Of a DNA stretch of 64,000 bases, positions 1 through 9,269 are shown piece by piece; positions within the stretch are counted from its first letter, which is position 1, and every line of letters starts with the position of its first letter. Under the pieces are notes generated by a model. The model ran no database searches. It saw nothing but the letters and a program-made list of their open reading frames with translations, and was not told where the DNA came from. The position numbers and the translations under genes are program-made. This DNA comes from Streptomyces sp. NBC_00358 (lineage in GTDB: Bacteria > Actinomycetota > Actinomycetes > Streptomycetales > Streptomycetaceae). The stretch is taken from assembly GCF_036099295.1 (NCBI RefSeq), contig NZ_CP107976.1:5828001-5892000 (forward strand). The letters are read 5' to 3'.

Positions 1-1
1 T

Positions 2-115
2 CCCGAGGCATCTGTCCCCGAAGTCGTCGCGGCAGCCCGAGCCATGGGATACCCGCTGGCCGACGACCTGCAGTCGGACGCGCCCTCGACCTGGCGCATC
101 GGGACCGCGCCTTGA
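2..115 (+). CDS. 3' end of an unidentified gene (partial)
   Basis: An open frame enters from the left edge and ends at a TGA, giving the last 37 residues of a protein. The residues look like genuine coding sequence (acidic, with a short Ala-rich helix, ending in TWRIGTAP), and the third codon positions are GC-rich. No motif is visible, so no function can be given. Its stop faces the end of the minus-strand DUF397 gene. Confidence 0.45.
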   Translation, partial: PEASVPEVVAAARAMGYPLADDLQSDAPSTWRIGTAP

Positions 116-145
116 CGGCTGCACGGCGACCGCGTCCACCGATTG

Positions 146-361
146 TCAAAGCTTCAGGGTCTCCTGGGCCAAGGCGCAGAGGAAGGTCTGCCAACTGCGA
201 CGGCCGACGGTGACGACGAGGCCGGGGTCCTCCTTGGAATCGCGTATCAACGTGTCCTGGCCGACGTGAGCGCATTCGACACACTCGCCGCCGGCACCGT
301 TGCTGTACGAGGACTTGAACCATGCCGAGCCGGTGGGGACGGCGGATTCTGAAATGCTCAT
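146..361 (-). CDS. DUF397 domain protein
   Basis: This 71-residue protein carries the DUF397 pattern: W-F-K-S-S-Y-S near residue 14, then a short Cys pair (GECVECAH), then the R-D-S-K core. DUF397 proteins are small partners of DUF5753 helix-turn-helix regulators in actinomycetes. One such pair in S. coelicolor has been described as toxin/antitoxin-like (Scr2/Scr1), and others take part in developmental control (WhiJ type). The ATG overlaps the TGA of the upstream regulator (ATGA), so the two are translationally coupled. Whether this copy is toxic or only a co-regulator cannot be read from sequence. Confidence 0.85.
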   Translation of the reverse strand: MSISESAVPTGSAWFKSSYSNGAGGECVECAHVGQDTLIRDSKEDPGLVVTVGRRSWQTFLCALAQETLKL

Positions 362-1206
362 CGTGCGTAATCCTTCAGGACCGATTCGATCAACTCTTTG
401 GAGCGTGGAGGGCTCAGGGCGGCAGCTCTCAGACCGTCGAACGCCCGGGTGTACTCCCGAACATGATGCTCGCCCTCCAGATAGATGGCGTCGGTGATGC
501 CGTCCCGATACACGATGTCCGGATCCTCCGGGTCGGGAAACCCGAGCATCGTGAACGACCCGGTGGCCGGATAGGTACCTGAGTCGAAGGGCAGGACCTG
601 CAATGTCACGGACGGCAACTCGACTGCCTTCAGGACGCGTTCGAGCTGCTCACACATCAGGGCCCGATCGCCGATGACATTGCGGAGAGTGCCTTCGTTC
701 ACGATGAACCAGGCGTCCGGACCGTCGGGCCGAGTGAGCATGGACTGCCGCTCCAGCCTGACGTGCACCGCACGGTCGATGTCGATGGACGTCATGTGCG
801 CACCGGTCCTGTGGAGTTCGGAGGCGTACGCCGTGGTCTGCATGAGACCGGGCAGCAACTCGCACTGGTACTGGCGGAACGTGGACGCGTCCTGCTCCAG
901 ACCGATGTAGATCGAGAACCAGTCGGGGACTCCGGAACCGTGTGCCTGCCACCAACCGCGAGTTCTGGCCTGTCGGGCCAGCGACTTCAGGAACTCACGC
1001 AACTCGTCACTGGTGGCGTAGAACCGGCACAGGACATCGACGTCGGACGGCTGGACCCTGCCACTGCCCGTCTCCATCCGATTGACCTTGGAGCCACTCC
1101 AGTCCAGCGCCTCGCCGACCTGTGCGCAGGTCAGCTCGCTCCGCTCACGGAGCTTCTTCAGCTCGATCGAGAGACGTCGACGTCGTGCAGTCGGTGAACC
1201 GGCCAT
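358..1206 (-). CDS. HTH (XRE) regulator with DUF5753 domain
   Basis: The 282-residue protein has an N-terminal XRE helix-turn-helix (about residues 13-70, with A-Q-V-G-E-A-L then the recognition segment S-G-S-K-V-N-R-M-E) and a DUF5753 domain (about 90-275) containing the typical L-L-P-G-L-M-Q-T and L-P-F-D-S-G-T-Y-P stretches. It is the WhiJ/Scr1 family arrangement and full length. The ATG is preceded by GAGAGGGG at good spacing. It forms a two-gene operon with the DUF397 gene and diverges from an RsbW-like ATPase gene, a three-gene set common in Streptomyces. The shared promoter region holds a 29-bp palindrome that could be its operator. Confidence 0.9.
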   Translation of the reverse strand: MAGSPTARRRRLSIELKKLRERSELTCAQVGEALDWSGSKVNRMETGSGRVQPSDVDVLCRFYATSDELREFLKSLARQARTRGWWQAHGSGVPDWFSIYIGLEQDASTFRQYQCELLPGLMQTTAYASELHRTGAHMTSIDIDRAVHVRLERQSMLTRPDGPDAWFIVNEGTLRNVIGDRALMCEQLERVLKAVELPSVTLQVLPFDSGTYPATGSFTMLGFPDPEDPDIVYRDGITDAIYLEGEHHVREYTRAFDGLRAAALSPPRSKELIESVLKDYAR

Positions 1207-1280
1207 CCCAACCCCTCTCTTGGTAACGGGCGTTCAGTCTTTCGCCAAGGGGTGTGCTTGCCAATCACTCGGAAGTGGGA

Positions 1281-1309
1281 ATCCCGCCGTGCACATTGCA
1301 CAGCGGGAT
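1281..1309. promoter_or_regulatory. 29-bp palindrome in divergent promoter region
   Basis: Two 13-nt arms (ATCCCGCCGTGCA and its near-exact reverse complement) flank a 3-nt centre, with one mismatch. The element lies between the divergent DUF5753 regulator and the ATPase gene. The length and position fit an operator for the regulator, but this is inference. Confidence 0.5.
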
Positions 1310-1406
1310 GTGCTCGCTCCATTCTGGTGCGCGGCGCAACTCCTTGTGAGAGTTGCGTGACGCTCCGTTGGTCGTGTGGAGATGGCGTGCGACGAGAGAG
1401 GTCTTC

Positions 1407-2063
1407 GTGATCCGAGAAACGTGTATGTCCCGAAAGCCGTGGGACCTGGACTTCACCGCGGAACCCGAGGAAGTGGCCGCTCTGCGCCGCATCATGCGAC
1501 TGCACCTGGGGGTCTGGGGCCTGCACGAGGTCACCGACGCGGCTCAGCTCTGTGTGAGTGAGCTGGTATCCAACATCATCAAACATGTGGGGGCGGGCGC
1601 CCCGGCCACACTCGCTGTCTCGATGAACGGCACCCGTCTCCGCATCGAGTTGCACGATCCGGACACGCAGGCCCAGCCCGTCCTCGTCGAGGCGGGTTCC
1701 GACTGCGAGGCCGGGCGAGGTATGGCCATCGTCGACGCGATCGCCGACCGTTGGGGTGTCCTGCTGCGCGCCGACCGAAAGGTGACATGGTGCGAATTGG
1801 CGACGGGATCGAACACGTCGAACGGTTACGTGGACGGAGCTGCGGTCGCGCGGGCCGAAGCTCTTCTGAGTCTCCGTGAAGCCACAGGATCGGTTTGTGA
1901 TGGGACCCCGAACAGACTGAGCAGGACGCTCGCGGCAGAGGCGGCGAGCGACGTCATTGTCGATGTCCTCCATTGGCTGCGCGCACGGGACTGCGACGAG
2001 GAGGAGGTCCTGGATCGAGCACAGATCCGCTTCGAGGCGCAGATCTCGGAGGCGCGAGGCTGA
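1407..2063 (+). CDS. RsbW-like single-domain ATP-binding protein
   Basis: A 218-residue protein with a GHKL ATPase fold of the SpoIIAB/RsbW type. The N box (S-E-L-V-S-N) is near residues 51-56, the G1-like L-H-D-P-D is in the middle, and the G2 box is G-R-G-M-A-I-V-D. About 70 residues follow the ATPase domain with no recognised motif. Such proteins act as anti-sigma kinases or as partners of DUF5753 regulators. The GTG at 1407 has GAGAGG upstream at about 6 nt; an ATG 18 nt downstream (MSRKPW) is the alternative start. It is divergent from the HTH-DUF5753 gene. Confidence 0.85.
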   Translation: MIRETCMSRKPWDLDFTAEPEEVAALRRIMRLHLGVWGLHEVTDAAQLCVSELVSNIIKHVGAGAPATLAVSMNGTRLRIELHDPDTQAQPVLVEAGSDCEAGRGMAIVDAIADRWGVLLRADRKVTWCELATGSNTSNGYVDGAAVARAEALLSLREATGSVCDGTPNRLSRTLAAEAASDVIVDVLHWLRARDCDEEEVLDRAQIRFEAQISEARG

Positions 2064-2192
2064 TCGGGTCAGGCTTCGCGATGAGGAGGCGCGGAGAGTC
2101 GTGCGGTGGCGGTGGCGGTGGCGGCGACGGCCGCTTCGAGCCTCTGAGCGTGCACTCGAAACAGCTTGACGCGCTGCCCCTGCTGAAACGCC

Positions 2193-2225
2193 CGGCGCAG
2201 AGACACCGTCGGTGGCTCTGCGCCG
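2193..2225. terminator. Bidirectional hairpin terminator
   Basis: Ten-base perfect outer arms (CGGCGCAGAG / CTCTGCGCCG) and a 4-bp inner stem around a GTC loop lie between the convergent ATPase gene and the end of the drmB-like gene. No long T-run follows, as is usual in Streptomyces. Confidence 0.65.
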
Positions 2226-2233
2226 GTCGAGTG

Positions 2234-4108
2234 TCAGTGGGCCAATATGTTCGCGAAGAAACCCAGGTCAGGATTCTCCGGGGTACCGACGAGCAGGGCA
2301 CGGTCGAGGAGGATGTTGTTGTGCTCGCAGCTCGTCTCGGGGAGCATCACGCAGGCGTGACAGGCGGCGAGGTTGGTCCCGCCGGCGCCGGACACCTCGG
2401 TCTCCATGCAGAGGGGGTCGGAGGAACACCACTCGGCACGGCGGACGGCCGAACGGATCGTGCGATCGAGGAGAGCCGGCTCGCCTTGGGCGACGAGACC
2501 GCCGAGACTGCCCGCGGAATCACTCGTTGCCGTGTAGATCAGGATCCCAGCCATGTCGTCGGCCGTGTACAGACGTTCACGGAGCGCCGCGGCCGGATAA
2601 CCAGCCGCCAGGCTCCACTCGTCGATGAGCACATGGGCCAGGGTGTGCAGCAGCACCATGCGGGGTGAGGCGGGGGAGAGGACGGCTTGGCGGTGGTCGC
2701 CCGCCCTTTCCTCCAACACCCGCTGGTGGGCCGTGCGCATGCGTTCCACGCGGGCCGCCACGGCGATCGTCTTCTCCCAGGTGCCGAGTAGTTTCTCGTC
2801 CAGGCGGAGGAAGACGCCCTCGCCGTGGACCTGCATGGCCGGGAGCCACGGCAGTGGGCGCTCGGGGTCGCCCGCGGAGAGCGGCATCTCCTGCGACTCG
2901 GTGGACGAGTCCGGGTCGGCGAGCCGAGTGAAGGCCTTCAGTGCGCGTACCTCACGGAGTCGCTTGACCAGCATCGGTCCGGTGACGCCGAGCGGGGCGA
3001 GCAGGGTGGTGTCGCCAGTCGGAGGTTCGCAGACGAACTGCTCGTCGCGGGTGTGCTCGCTCCCCTCGTTGCCGGCGCGGAGGCGCTCGTACTCCTTGGT
3101 GCGCAGGGCGCTGTAGCGGTGGTCGAAGGTGGAGGCCGTCTCGTCGTCGGGGTCTTCCTCCCGCTCCGCGTCGAGCAGTGTCATCACTTCGTCGAGAGAA
3201 ATGGGCCACTTCTCGTCGAAGACCGCGTCGAGATAGCCCTCGACGGCCGCGCGGTTGTCGTACTTCCGAAGCTTCTCCCAGTGTTCGGCGAGCGGGTCCG
3301 AGCGACCGTCGCTCCACGGCGGGATGGAGAGCGCGGACTTGAGCACCGGCTGCCAGACGGCGGACGAACCGCGCTGAAGGGTGCGCAGCGGGAGTCCGCA
3401 CTCCTGGGCGGGCGCGGAGGTGCCCAGCCAGGGGCGGGTGCCCCGACAGGTGAGCCCGAGGTCCTTCAACGCGTTCTTGCGGAAGGAGCCCTCCATCGAG
3501 ACCTCGGGTTTCGGGGCGCAGTCGCAGGAGACGACGATCGAGCGGAGCGAGGCCGTACGCCCCGACGAGCGCAGCTTGAGCTTCCCGCCGCACTGCCCGG
3601 CGGTACCGGTACTTCCCCCGGAGGAGCGGTGGACCCAGTGCCAGTACGGGAATTCGCCGAGATGGCCGGCCTCGCAGGCGACGACGAAACGGGAGGGGAC
3701 CAGGTCGACCTCGCAGGTGCCGCAGACGCTGCGACCCTCCGGCGGGTTGAAGTCGCGGTGCCGCTGGAGTTCGGTGCATTCCGGGCAGGAGTGCATCAAG
3801 GGGAAGCGCCGGACCCGCATGCCGTCCTTGCTGTCGTCGTCGGACGCGGGAGGGAGCCGGAAGTAGCGGACGCCGAGCAGACGGGCCAGGCGCCGTTCGT
3901 GGATGCGGGGAGCCTCGTCCGTCCGCCAGCTCGTCTCGGCGTCGTCCAGGCCCGACACGACGAAGGACTCCTGTTCGACGGCGATGAGCGAGCCGACGCC
4001 GTAGGTGGTGATGGCCTGGGCGCGACGTACCGCGCCCCGTCGGGGCAAGTTGTGGGCGGGCGTGCCGCTCTGGCCCGTGCGACGGCGGCGGGCGGGGGGC
4101 GGGGTCAT
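2234..4108 (-). CDS. drmB: DrmB-like DUF1998 protein of a DISARM-related system
   Basis: The 624-residue protein opens with the Y-G-V-G-S-L-I segment typical of DrmB. It has a zinc-type cluster (C108-x2-C111, C129-x2-C132, then C145 and H149) and a C-terminal DUF1998 domain (about 510-610) with L-L-H-T-L-A-H and a second Cys cluster ending T-S-C-E-H-N-N. DrmB is a core component of DISARM anti-phage systems, where it works with the DrmA helicase. The ATG overlaps the drmA stop (ATGA), marking the start; the open frame runs on upstream but that part is the antisense-like shadow of drmA. No DrmC (PLD nuclease) follows: the block ends here at a terminator. Assignment by motif only. Confidence 0.85.
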   Translation of the reverse strand: MTPPPARRRRTGQSGTPAHNLPRRGAVRRAQAITTYGVGSLIAVEQESFVVSGLDDAETSWRTDEAPRIHERRLARLLGVRYFRLPPASDDDSKDGMRVRRFPLMHSCPECTELQRHRDFNPPEGRSVCGTCEVDLVPSRFVVACEAGHLGEFPYWHWVHRSSGGSTGTAGQCGGKLKLRSSGRTASLRSIVVSCDCAPKPEVSMEGSFRKNALKDLGLTCRGTRPWLGTSAPAQECGLPLRTLQRGSSAVWQPVLKSALSIPPWSDGRSDPLAEHWEKLRKYDNRAAVEGYLDAVFDEKWPISLDEVMTLLDAEREEDPDDETASTFDHRYSALRTKEYERLRAGNEGSEHTRDEQFVCEPPTGDTTLLAPLGVTGPMLVKRLREVRALKAFTRLADPDSSTESQEMPLSAGDPERPLPWLPAMQVHGEGVFLRLDEKLLGTWEKTIAVAARVERMRTAHQRVLEERAGDHRQAVLSPASPRMVLLHTLAHVLIDEWSLAAGYPAAALRERLYTADDMAGILIYTATSDSAGSLGGLVAQGEPALLDRTIRSAVRRAEWCSSDPLCMETEVSGAGGTNLAACHACVMLPETSCEHNNILLDRALLVGTPENPDLGFFANILAH

Positions 4109-7100
4109 CGGGTTCCCTCCATGAACAGGGCGGACTCGGCGTCGACGTCGCGCAGGCTCCACAGCGTGGGCCACGCCTCGCGGTCCTCGGACTCGTCGTC
4201 GTACGCCTTCAGGAGCGACGGGGAGCGGTTGCCCCGCTGGGGTTCGAAGAGCAGACCGCTGTGGATGTCGGCCTCCTGGCACCACCAGTCCACGAATTCG
4301 TCGAAGGCTCGGGAGACGGCGGCGGCCTCCTTCTCGTCGACCTCCTTCACGCGGTCGAGGAGGATTCCCTTCACCTTGCCCCGGAGCGTCTCCTCGTACG
4401 ACTCGACCTTGGCGGCGCCGTCGTTGGGGCGTGCCGCGGGGACGAGGACGCGGGTCAGGGCGACGATCACCGCGTGCAGGCCCCGGTCGCGGGCGCGCGC
4501 GGAGAACGGGGTGACGGACGTGGACTCGACCTCCCGGTAGAGCGCCGAGTGGAAGTGCTGGAAGCTCTCGTAGTGCGAACGGTCTCGGGAGCGGGCGGAG
4601 TTGAGCATGACCGCCACCAGTCCGGGGTGCGCGCGGCCGACGCGGCTGGTGGCCTGGATGTACTCGGCCGTGGTCTGCGGCTGCCCCATCACCGCCATGA
4701 GGCCGAGCCGATCGACGTCCACACCGACCGCGATCATGTTGGTGGCGAGCAGGACGTCCACCGTGTCCTCGTCGGGATACCGCTTCTCGATGCCCTTGAG
4801 GCGGGCAGGGATCTCGCTGGCGTCGACACGACTCGTCAGCTCCGAGTAGTTGGCGATCCGGCGCACCTCCTTCCCCTCGCGCTCGGCGAGCAGCTCCAGA
4901 TAGGCCACCACGTCGTCGTGCACCTGGAGCTCGGCGGCCGAGAGCAGCCGCAGACTGTTGAAATAGCCGACGAGACTCCAGTAGGTGTCCTTCACCCCGT
5001 CGTCCTCGGTGTCCGCGTGCATCGCCCGGTGCAGCAGGGTGGCGTACGTGCGGATCAGCAGCGTGGACTGACTGGTGCCGGGGGCGAGGAGACCGACGTA
5101 GCGGCGGCTCGCCTTTTCCTCGCGCGGGGTCTCCACTGCGAACCACGAATCACGGGCGTCCAGGCCGGCAGGCGGGAACTGGCGTACGTCGCGGGCGAAG
5201 AGGTGCTTGCCCTGCTCGGCGGCGCGGCGGATCGTCGCTGTCGAGGCGATCACTTTGGGGTGTTCGGCGAGTGCGTCCACCGCCGTCTCGTAGAGGCCGG
5301 TCAGGGTGCCCAACGGGCCTGAGATCAGGTGGAGTTCGTCCTGGACGATCAACTCTGGCGGCGGGGTTGGGTCGTGCGGGTCGTTCAGGTTGAACAGTGC
5401 CGAGGTGGCCGGGCGCCACGGCATCGACGCGAACTTGTCGACGGTGGCGATCACCAATGTCGGCCTGGCGTCGTACACCGCCTCGTCGACCAGGTGGACG
5501 GGCAGGCCGTCGGTGAAGTCGCATCCTATGCCGGGGCAGCGGACAAACATCCGCTTGGCCTCCTCGTCGGCGTCGTAGGCGCGCGCGTCGAGGCGGGTGC
5601 CGCACCAGGGGCAGGCGTGCAGCTGGACGGGGTTCTCCTTGGCGAGGCTCTTGCCGAGGTTCCTGCGCAGCTCGTCGAGTCTTTCGTCGGCCTTGGCCAG
5701 AGTGTTGGGGGTGGCCGAACGCCCCACCCACATGCCGACGGAGAACTCCTCGTCGCCCAGCTCGGGGGTGCGGAGCCGCAACTGTTCCATGGCGCAGAAC
5801 AGGATCGCCGCGCGCTCGAACTGCTGGAGGGTGAGCAGCCGCAGCGTGTACCGCATGATGACGGTGACCCCGCCGCCAGCCGTGCCCTTACGGATGCGCC
5901 GCAGGAACGCCGTGAACGCGATCAGACCGAGGTAGGCCTCCGTCTTGCCACCACCGGTGGGGAACCACAGCAGGTCGGAGATCTTCCGGTCGTCGTGGCG
6001 GGGGTCGTCGACGCCCGCCAGGCAGAGCAGCACGAACGCGATCTGGAACGGGCGCCAGCGCCCCTTCTCCAGGTCGAGAGCGCCGGTCCGGTCCTTCCTC
6101 ACCCACTCACTGCGGGCGCGCTGGTCGGCCATGGCACGGTTGGCCAGGCGGAACGCCCGCATCAGGTCCGGCTCGGCCCGCAGCAGTCCGATGCCCTCAC
6201 GGATGCGCCCCAGCGCCTCGCGGCAGGCCCTCACCTGCTCCCGCGCGGGCTCCTCGTCATGGCTGCCGGTCAGCGCCTCCGCCTCGCTCGCCTTGCGGTC
6301 GATCCACTGCTCGTACCCCGAGGCGAGGTTGTCCAGAGCGGCCAGGACCTCGGCATCGGGCCTCTCCGCCAGGCCCAGCATGGACAGCGCCGAGTCGTCG
6401 ATCTCCGGGTTGGAGTCAGTGAGCAGTACATCCACTGACGGCACGAACTGGCTGCGCACCTCGGGGACGGCAGGCGGGATCGTGTCGGTCACCCCGATCG
6501 GCGGCGGGGTCCAGTCCCACTCCGCCGAGCAGCCGTGACCGACGGCGAAGGTCGGGGCATGCCGGTGCAGCAGTCGGCTCGTGGCGATCTCCGGGTCGTG
6601 GGCGGCGGTGGGGGCGGAACGTTCGACGAACACGGTGGAGCCGTCGGCACCTCGGACCCTGAGACCGCACTGGAAGAGCGAGAAGGCGTCCTTCAGGTCC
6701 CACTTGCCGACCTTCTCCGCGTTGATGAGCGTCACCGTGACGCTGACCGTTCCGGTCACCGGGTCGGGGTGACGGACGATCACATGCAGGTCGACCTTCT
6801 TCTCAGCGTGCAGTCTCGCCTGTACGCCGCTGCCGGGCACGGTGACGTCGATCGTGCGATCCGGGAGGTCCAGTTCCTCCCGATGCCAATGCTCCTGCTG
6901 GTCGGACATGGTGCGGGCTTCGGCCCGGCGTGGCTCGACAGGCTTGCCGTCCGCGTCGGTGGGGCGGTACACGGCGGCGCGCGCCGAGACTACGATCGCC
7001 TCGTTTATGCCCGGGTGGACCGCGAAGGTCAGACCCATCGAGGAGGGCCGACGGTCCCTGGACCTGCCCGGGTCCCGCTCCGTGCCGGACTCCTCGATGT

Positions 7101-7368
7101 CGTCGCGAGTTAGCACCGGTGCGGTGTCCAGGCCGTCCTGCTCGGCGGCCTCCTCCTGCCGGGTCTCCGCCGCTGCCCTGTCCGCCGTTCCCGGGTACAA
7201 CACCCCGGTCAGGTAGCGGTCGATGGGCGCGTCCTGGGCAAGTACCTCGTCCCGGTCGTCCGGCTCGGCGTCCTCGGCGGGGCCGAGGAGCTCACGGCGG
7301 AGTCCCGTCAGGAGTTCCTCGTCCCGGACCCGATAGTGCTCGGAGTGCCGACTTGATGTCTGCGTCAC
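4105..7368 (-). CDS. drmA: DrmA-like SF2 helicase of a DISARM-related system
   Basis: A 1087-residue helicase. Walker A (F-P-T-G-G-G-K-T) is at about 469-476, the Walker B variant D-E-L-H-L-I-S-G-P-L-G at 677-687, motif III (S-T-A-T) at 709-712, and motifs V/VI (A-T-N-M-I-A-V-G-V-D-V-D, then Q-A-T-S-R-V-G-R) near 880-930. Two Cys pairs (C-P-W-C near 586, C-P-G-I-G-C near 611) suggest a zinc finger between the helicase lobes. The DELH-LISGPLGT signature is characteristic of DrmA. The GTG start overlaps the stop of the UvrD-like gene (GTGA), so an in-frame extension upstream is rejected. The product probably translocates on DNA with DrmB to recognise or load on foreign DNA. Confidence 0.87.
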   Translation of the reverse strand: MTQTSSRHSEHYRVRDEELLTGLRRELLGPAEDAEPDDRDEVLAQDAPIDRYLTGVLYPGTADRAAAETRQEEAAEQDGLDTAPVLTRDDIEESGTERDPGRSRDRRPSSMGLTFAVHPGINEAIVVSARAAVYRPTDADGKPVEPRRAEARTMSDQQEHWHREELDLPDRTIDVTVPGSGVQARLHAEKKVDLHVIVRHPDPVTGTVSVTVTLINAEKVGKWDLKDAFSLFQCGLRVRGADGSTVFVERSAPTAAHDPEIATSRLLHRHAPTFAVGHGCSAEWDWTPPPIGVTDTIPPAVPEVRSQFVPSVDVLLTDSNPEIDDSALSMLGLAERPDAEVLAALDNLASGYEQWIDRKASEAEALTGSHDEEPAREQVRACREALGRIREGIGLLRAEPDLMRAFRLANRAMADQRARSEWVRKDRTGALDLEKGRWRPFQIAFVLLCLAGVDDPRHDDRKISDLLWFPTGGGKTEAYLGLIAFTAFLRRIRKGTAGGGVTVIMRYTLRLLTLQQFERAAILFCAMEQLRLRTPELGDEEFSVGMWVGRSATPNTLAKADERLDELRRNLGKSLAKENPVQLHACPWCGTRLDARAYDADEEAKRMFVRCPGIGCDFTDGLPVHLVDEAVYDARPTLVIATVDKFASMPWRPATSALFNLNDPHDPTPPPELIVQDELHLISGPLGTLTGLYETAVDALAEHPKVIASTATIRRAAEQGKHLFARDVRQFPPAGLDARDSWFAVETPREEKASRRYVGLLAPGTSQSTLLIRTYATLLHRAMHADTEDDGVKDTYWSLVGYFNSLRLLSAAELQVHDDVVAYLELLAEREGKEVRRIANYSELTSRVDASEIPARLKGIEKRYPDEDTVDVLLATNMIAVGVDVDRLGLMAVMGQPQTTAEYIQATSRVGRAHPGLVAVMLNSARSRDRSHYESFQHFHSALYREVESTSVTPFSARARDRGLHAVIVALTRVLVPAARPNDGAAKVESYEETLRGKVKGILLDRVKEVDEKEAAAVSRAFDEFVDWWCQEADIHSGLLFEPQRGNRSPSLLKAYDDESEDREAWPTLWSLRDVDAESALFMEGTR

Positions 7369-9269
7369 GTGCTCTGCTCCTTGTTGCCGTCGGCTCTCCG
7401 GTACCGGCCGATGCCGGTGATGCGAGGGAGGATCCACACACCTCGCTCGCCGAGTCCGGCGTTGGCGCCGGCGGCGGTGCTGCCCGTCACGGTCTCCAGG
7501 GTGTCGATCCACAGGTCGTGGATCTCGTCGGGCCACCAGGGATCCCAGGTCCGGTTCACCTTCTGCACCTGGAACAGCTCCTCCCGGAACCGTCGTGAGG
7601 CCTCACCGATCTCGCGTCCTTCGTACAGCAGGACGTACGGCGGGCTCTGGGTCTCGCCCATCGGCACGTCGTGGCGCCTGCGCAGCACCACTTCGTGGCC
7701 GGGGCGGACCTGTTCCAGCAGGTACGTCTGGGTGGCCACGGCGTCCGTCTCGTGGCCCGGCGGGTCGTCCCGGCACATGTCACCCGCTTCGGCGACGAGT
7801 CCGAACCTGTCGTACGACCGCCATGACCCGACAAAGCGACGGCCTCCGTGGCGGTGCCCTGTATTTCTGAAGTGGGGCAGTTCGGGAGAGGGCGCGTGGT
7901 ACAGATCGTGGCGGGCGCGTGTCATCGCCACGTAGAGCGCCCGGGCCTCGGCCGGAAGGTCGAGATCGTCCTTGTGACGCTTGTGGAGTTCCGCGAGGGT
8001 CGGCGGGGCCAGGACGATCACCCGATCGAACTCGAGGCCTTTGGCCCGGTGCACGGTGGAGACGACGATCCGGGCGGTCTCCGGGTCGGCGGCCTCGTCG
8101 GGGAACCGACCGTCGGCGACCGCGCGACGCAGGCGATCCAGGTCGAGCACTCCGCGCCCGACACCGCGCGCGACGCGACGCAGCACCGTCCACAGGGCTG
8201 CGGCGTTCGGTTCCCAATCGAGCGGGATCTCCGCGAGGAGGGCACTGAACCGGTCCTCGGTGAGACCGGTCGCCTCCGTGCGGCGCAGCAGCTCGGCGAC
8301 CCAATACGGCACCGGACGCTCTTCGAGCGGGCGCCGCAACCTGTGCTCGATGCCGTGAGCGTGCAGCAGGCCCGAGACCGTCAGGGCCTGCCGGTTGTCA
8401 CGGGTGAGGACGGCGCACGTGTCGGAGAGGTCCCGCAGGCCGTTCAGGGTGAACTCGTCGCCGAGGTCGCCCATGCCGTTCGCCGGATCCAGAAGAAGGT
8501 CGCGCAGCTCGTCGTAGAGCGTGCCCCCCTCGTCCGGGCCGTTGACCACTTGCAGGCGGGGGCCGTGCCCGAGCGCGACCCGGGCCTCGGCGGTGACGGC
8601 CCGGAAGTTCCGGGTGAGACGCAGTTCCACCAGATCGTCGGGATAGGAGCAGCGGAGCCAGTCGAAGAACCGGCCGGTCTCGTCGGCACGTTCGTCCAGG
8701 TCCGCTATCTGGAAGCCGTACACCGACTGGGCGGCGTCCCCGACGACGGTGAAGCCGCAAGTGTCCTGGTACCGGTCGAGGAGAGTCTCCACCAGTTCGC
8801 GACGCCCGCCCAGCAGGTCCTGGACCTCGTCGATCACGACATGTGCGGGAGGTACGGCGTCGCCTGTCTCCAGAGCGCCGTTCTCGATCGCACCGGTAGC
8901 GGCGGCTATCCGCTCCTCGAACCCGACCGATCCCCACTCGCCGTCCGGATGCGCCTGGAGGAGCACTTCGTAGGCCCATGAGTCGAAGGTCCGGGCCCGC
9001 ACCCGATGCGCCCGTTCCCCGTGTCGGGAGATCCGTTCGCGCAGTTCCCGGGCAGCGGCCCGGGAGAAGGTGAGCACCAGGATCTCTGCGGCCTCCAGCG
9101 ACTGGTCCGGGTCCTCACTACCGCACAACGCGTCGAGCCGGCGCACCAGAGTGTGCGTCTTTCCCGCCCCGGCCCCTGCGGTGACCAGGACACGTGCGTC
9201 CCAGGGCTGCTCGACCACGGCCCGCTGTTCGTCGGTGAGCGGCGGGCTGTCGAGGTAGGCGTCGGTCAC
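7365..9269 (-). CDS. UvrD/Rep-like SF1 helicase
   Basis: A 634-residue SF1A helicase: Q motif (L-T-D-E-Q) at about 11-15, Walker A (A-G-A-G-A-G-K-T) at 31-38, Walker B/motif II (V-I-D-E-V-Q-D), motif III (V-G-D-A-A-Q-S-V-Y-G-F-Q) and motif VI (L-Y-V-A-M-T-R-A-R). The last 150 residues lack a recognisable nuclease domain. The start at GTG 9269 is preferred: GGAG lies 6 nt upstream and it overlaps the previous stop as GTGA, matching the other junctions of this operon. A GTG 12 nt upstream has no Shine-Dalgarno. It lies second in the operon, between the GHKL-helicase and drmA. In canonical DISARM this role is not filled by a UvrD-type protein. Confidence 0.85.
   Translation of the reverse strand: MTDAYLDSPPLTDEQRAVVEQPWDARVLVTAGAGAGKTHTLVRRLDALCGSEDPDQSLEAAEILVLTFSRAAARELRERISRHGERAHRVRARTFDSWAYEVLLQAHPDGEWGSVGFEERIAAATGAIENGALETGDAVPPAHVVIDEVQDLLGGRRELVETLLDRYQDTCGFTVVGDAAQSVYGFQIADLDERADETGRFFDWLRCSYPDDLVELRLTRNFRAVTAEARVALGHGPRLQVVNGPDEGGTLYDELRDLLLDPANGMGDLGDEFTLNGLRDLSDTCAVLTRDNRQALTVSGLLHAHGIEHRLRRPLEERPVPYWVAELLRRTEATGLTEDRFSALLAEIPLDWEPNAAALWTVLRRVARGVGRGVLDLDRLRRAVADGRFPDEAADPETARIVVSTVHRAKGLEFDRVIVLAPPTLAELHKRHKDDLDLPAEARALYVAMTRARHDLYHAPSPELPHFRNTGHRHGGRRFVGSWRSYDRFGLVAEAGDMCRDDPPGHETDAVATQTYLLEQVRPGHEVVLRRRHDVPMGETQSPPYVLLYEGREIGEASRRFREELFQVQKVNRTWDPWWPDEIHDLWIDTLETVTGSTAAGANAGLGERGVWILPRITGIGRYRRADGNKEQST

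Noticed and set aside
2101..2130. GGTGGC-type repeat near the end of the ATPase gene
   Set aside because: Short simple sequence in an intergenic spacer; no sign of function.
4109..5146. N-terminal extension of the DrmB-like protein
   Set aside because: The extension is Arg/Pro-rich and overlaps drmA in another frame. The ATG at 4108 overlaps the drmA stop and gives the family N-terminus.
7369..7536. N-terminal extension of the DrmA-like protein
   Set aside because: Arg/His-rich, inside the UvrD-like gene, with no ribosome site; the GTG at 7368 shows the operon's GTGA overlap.
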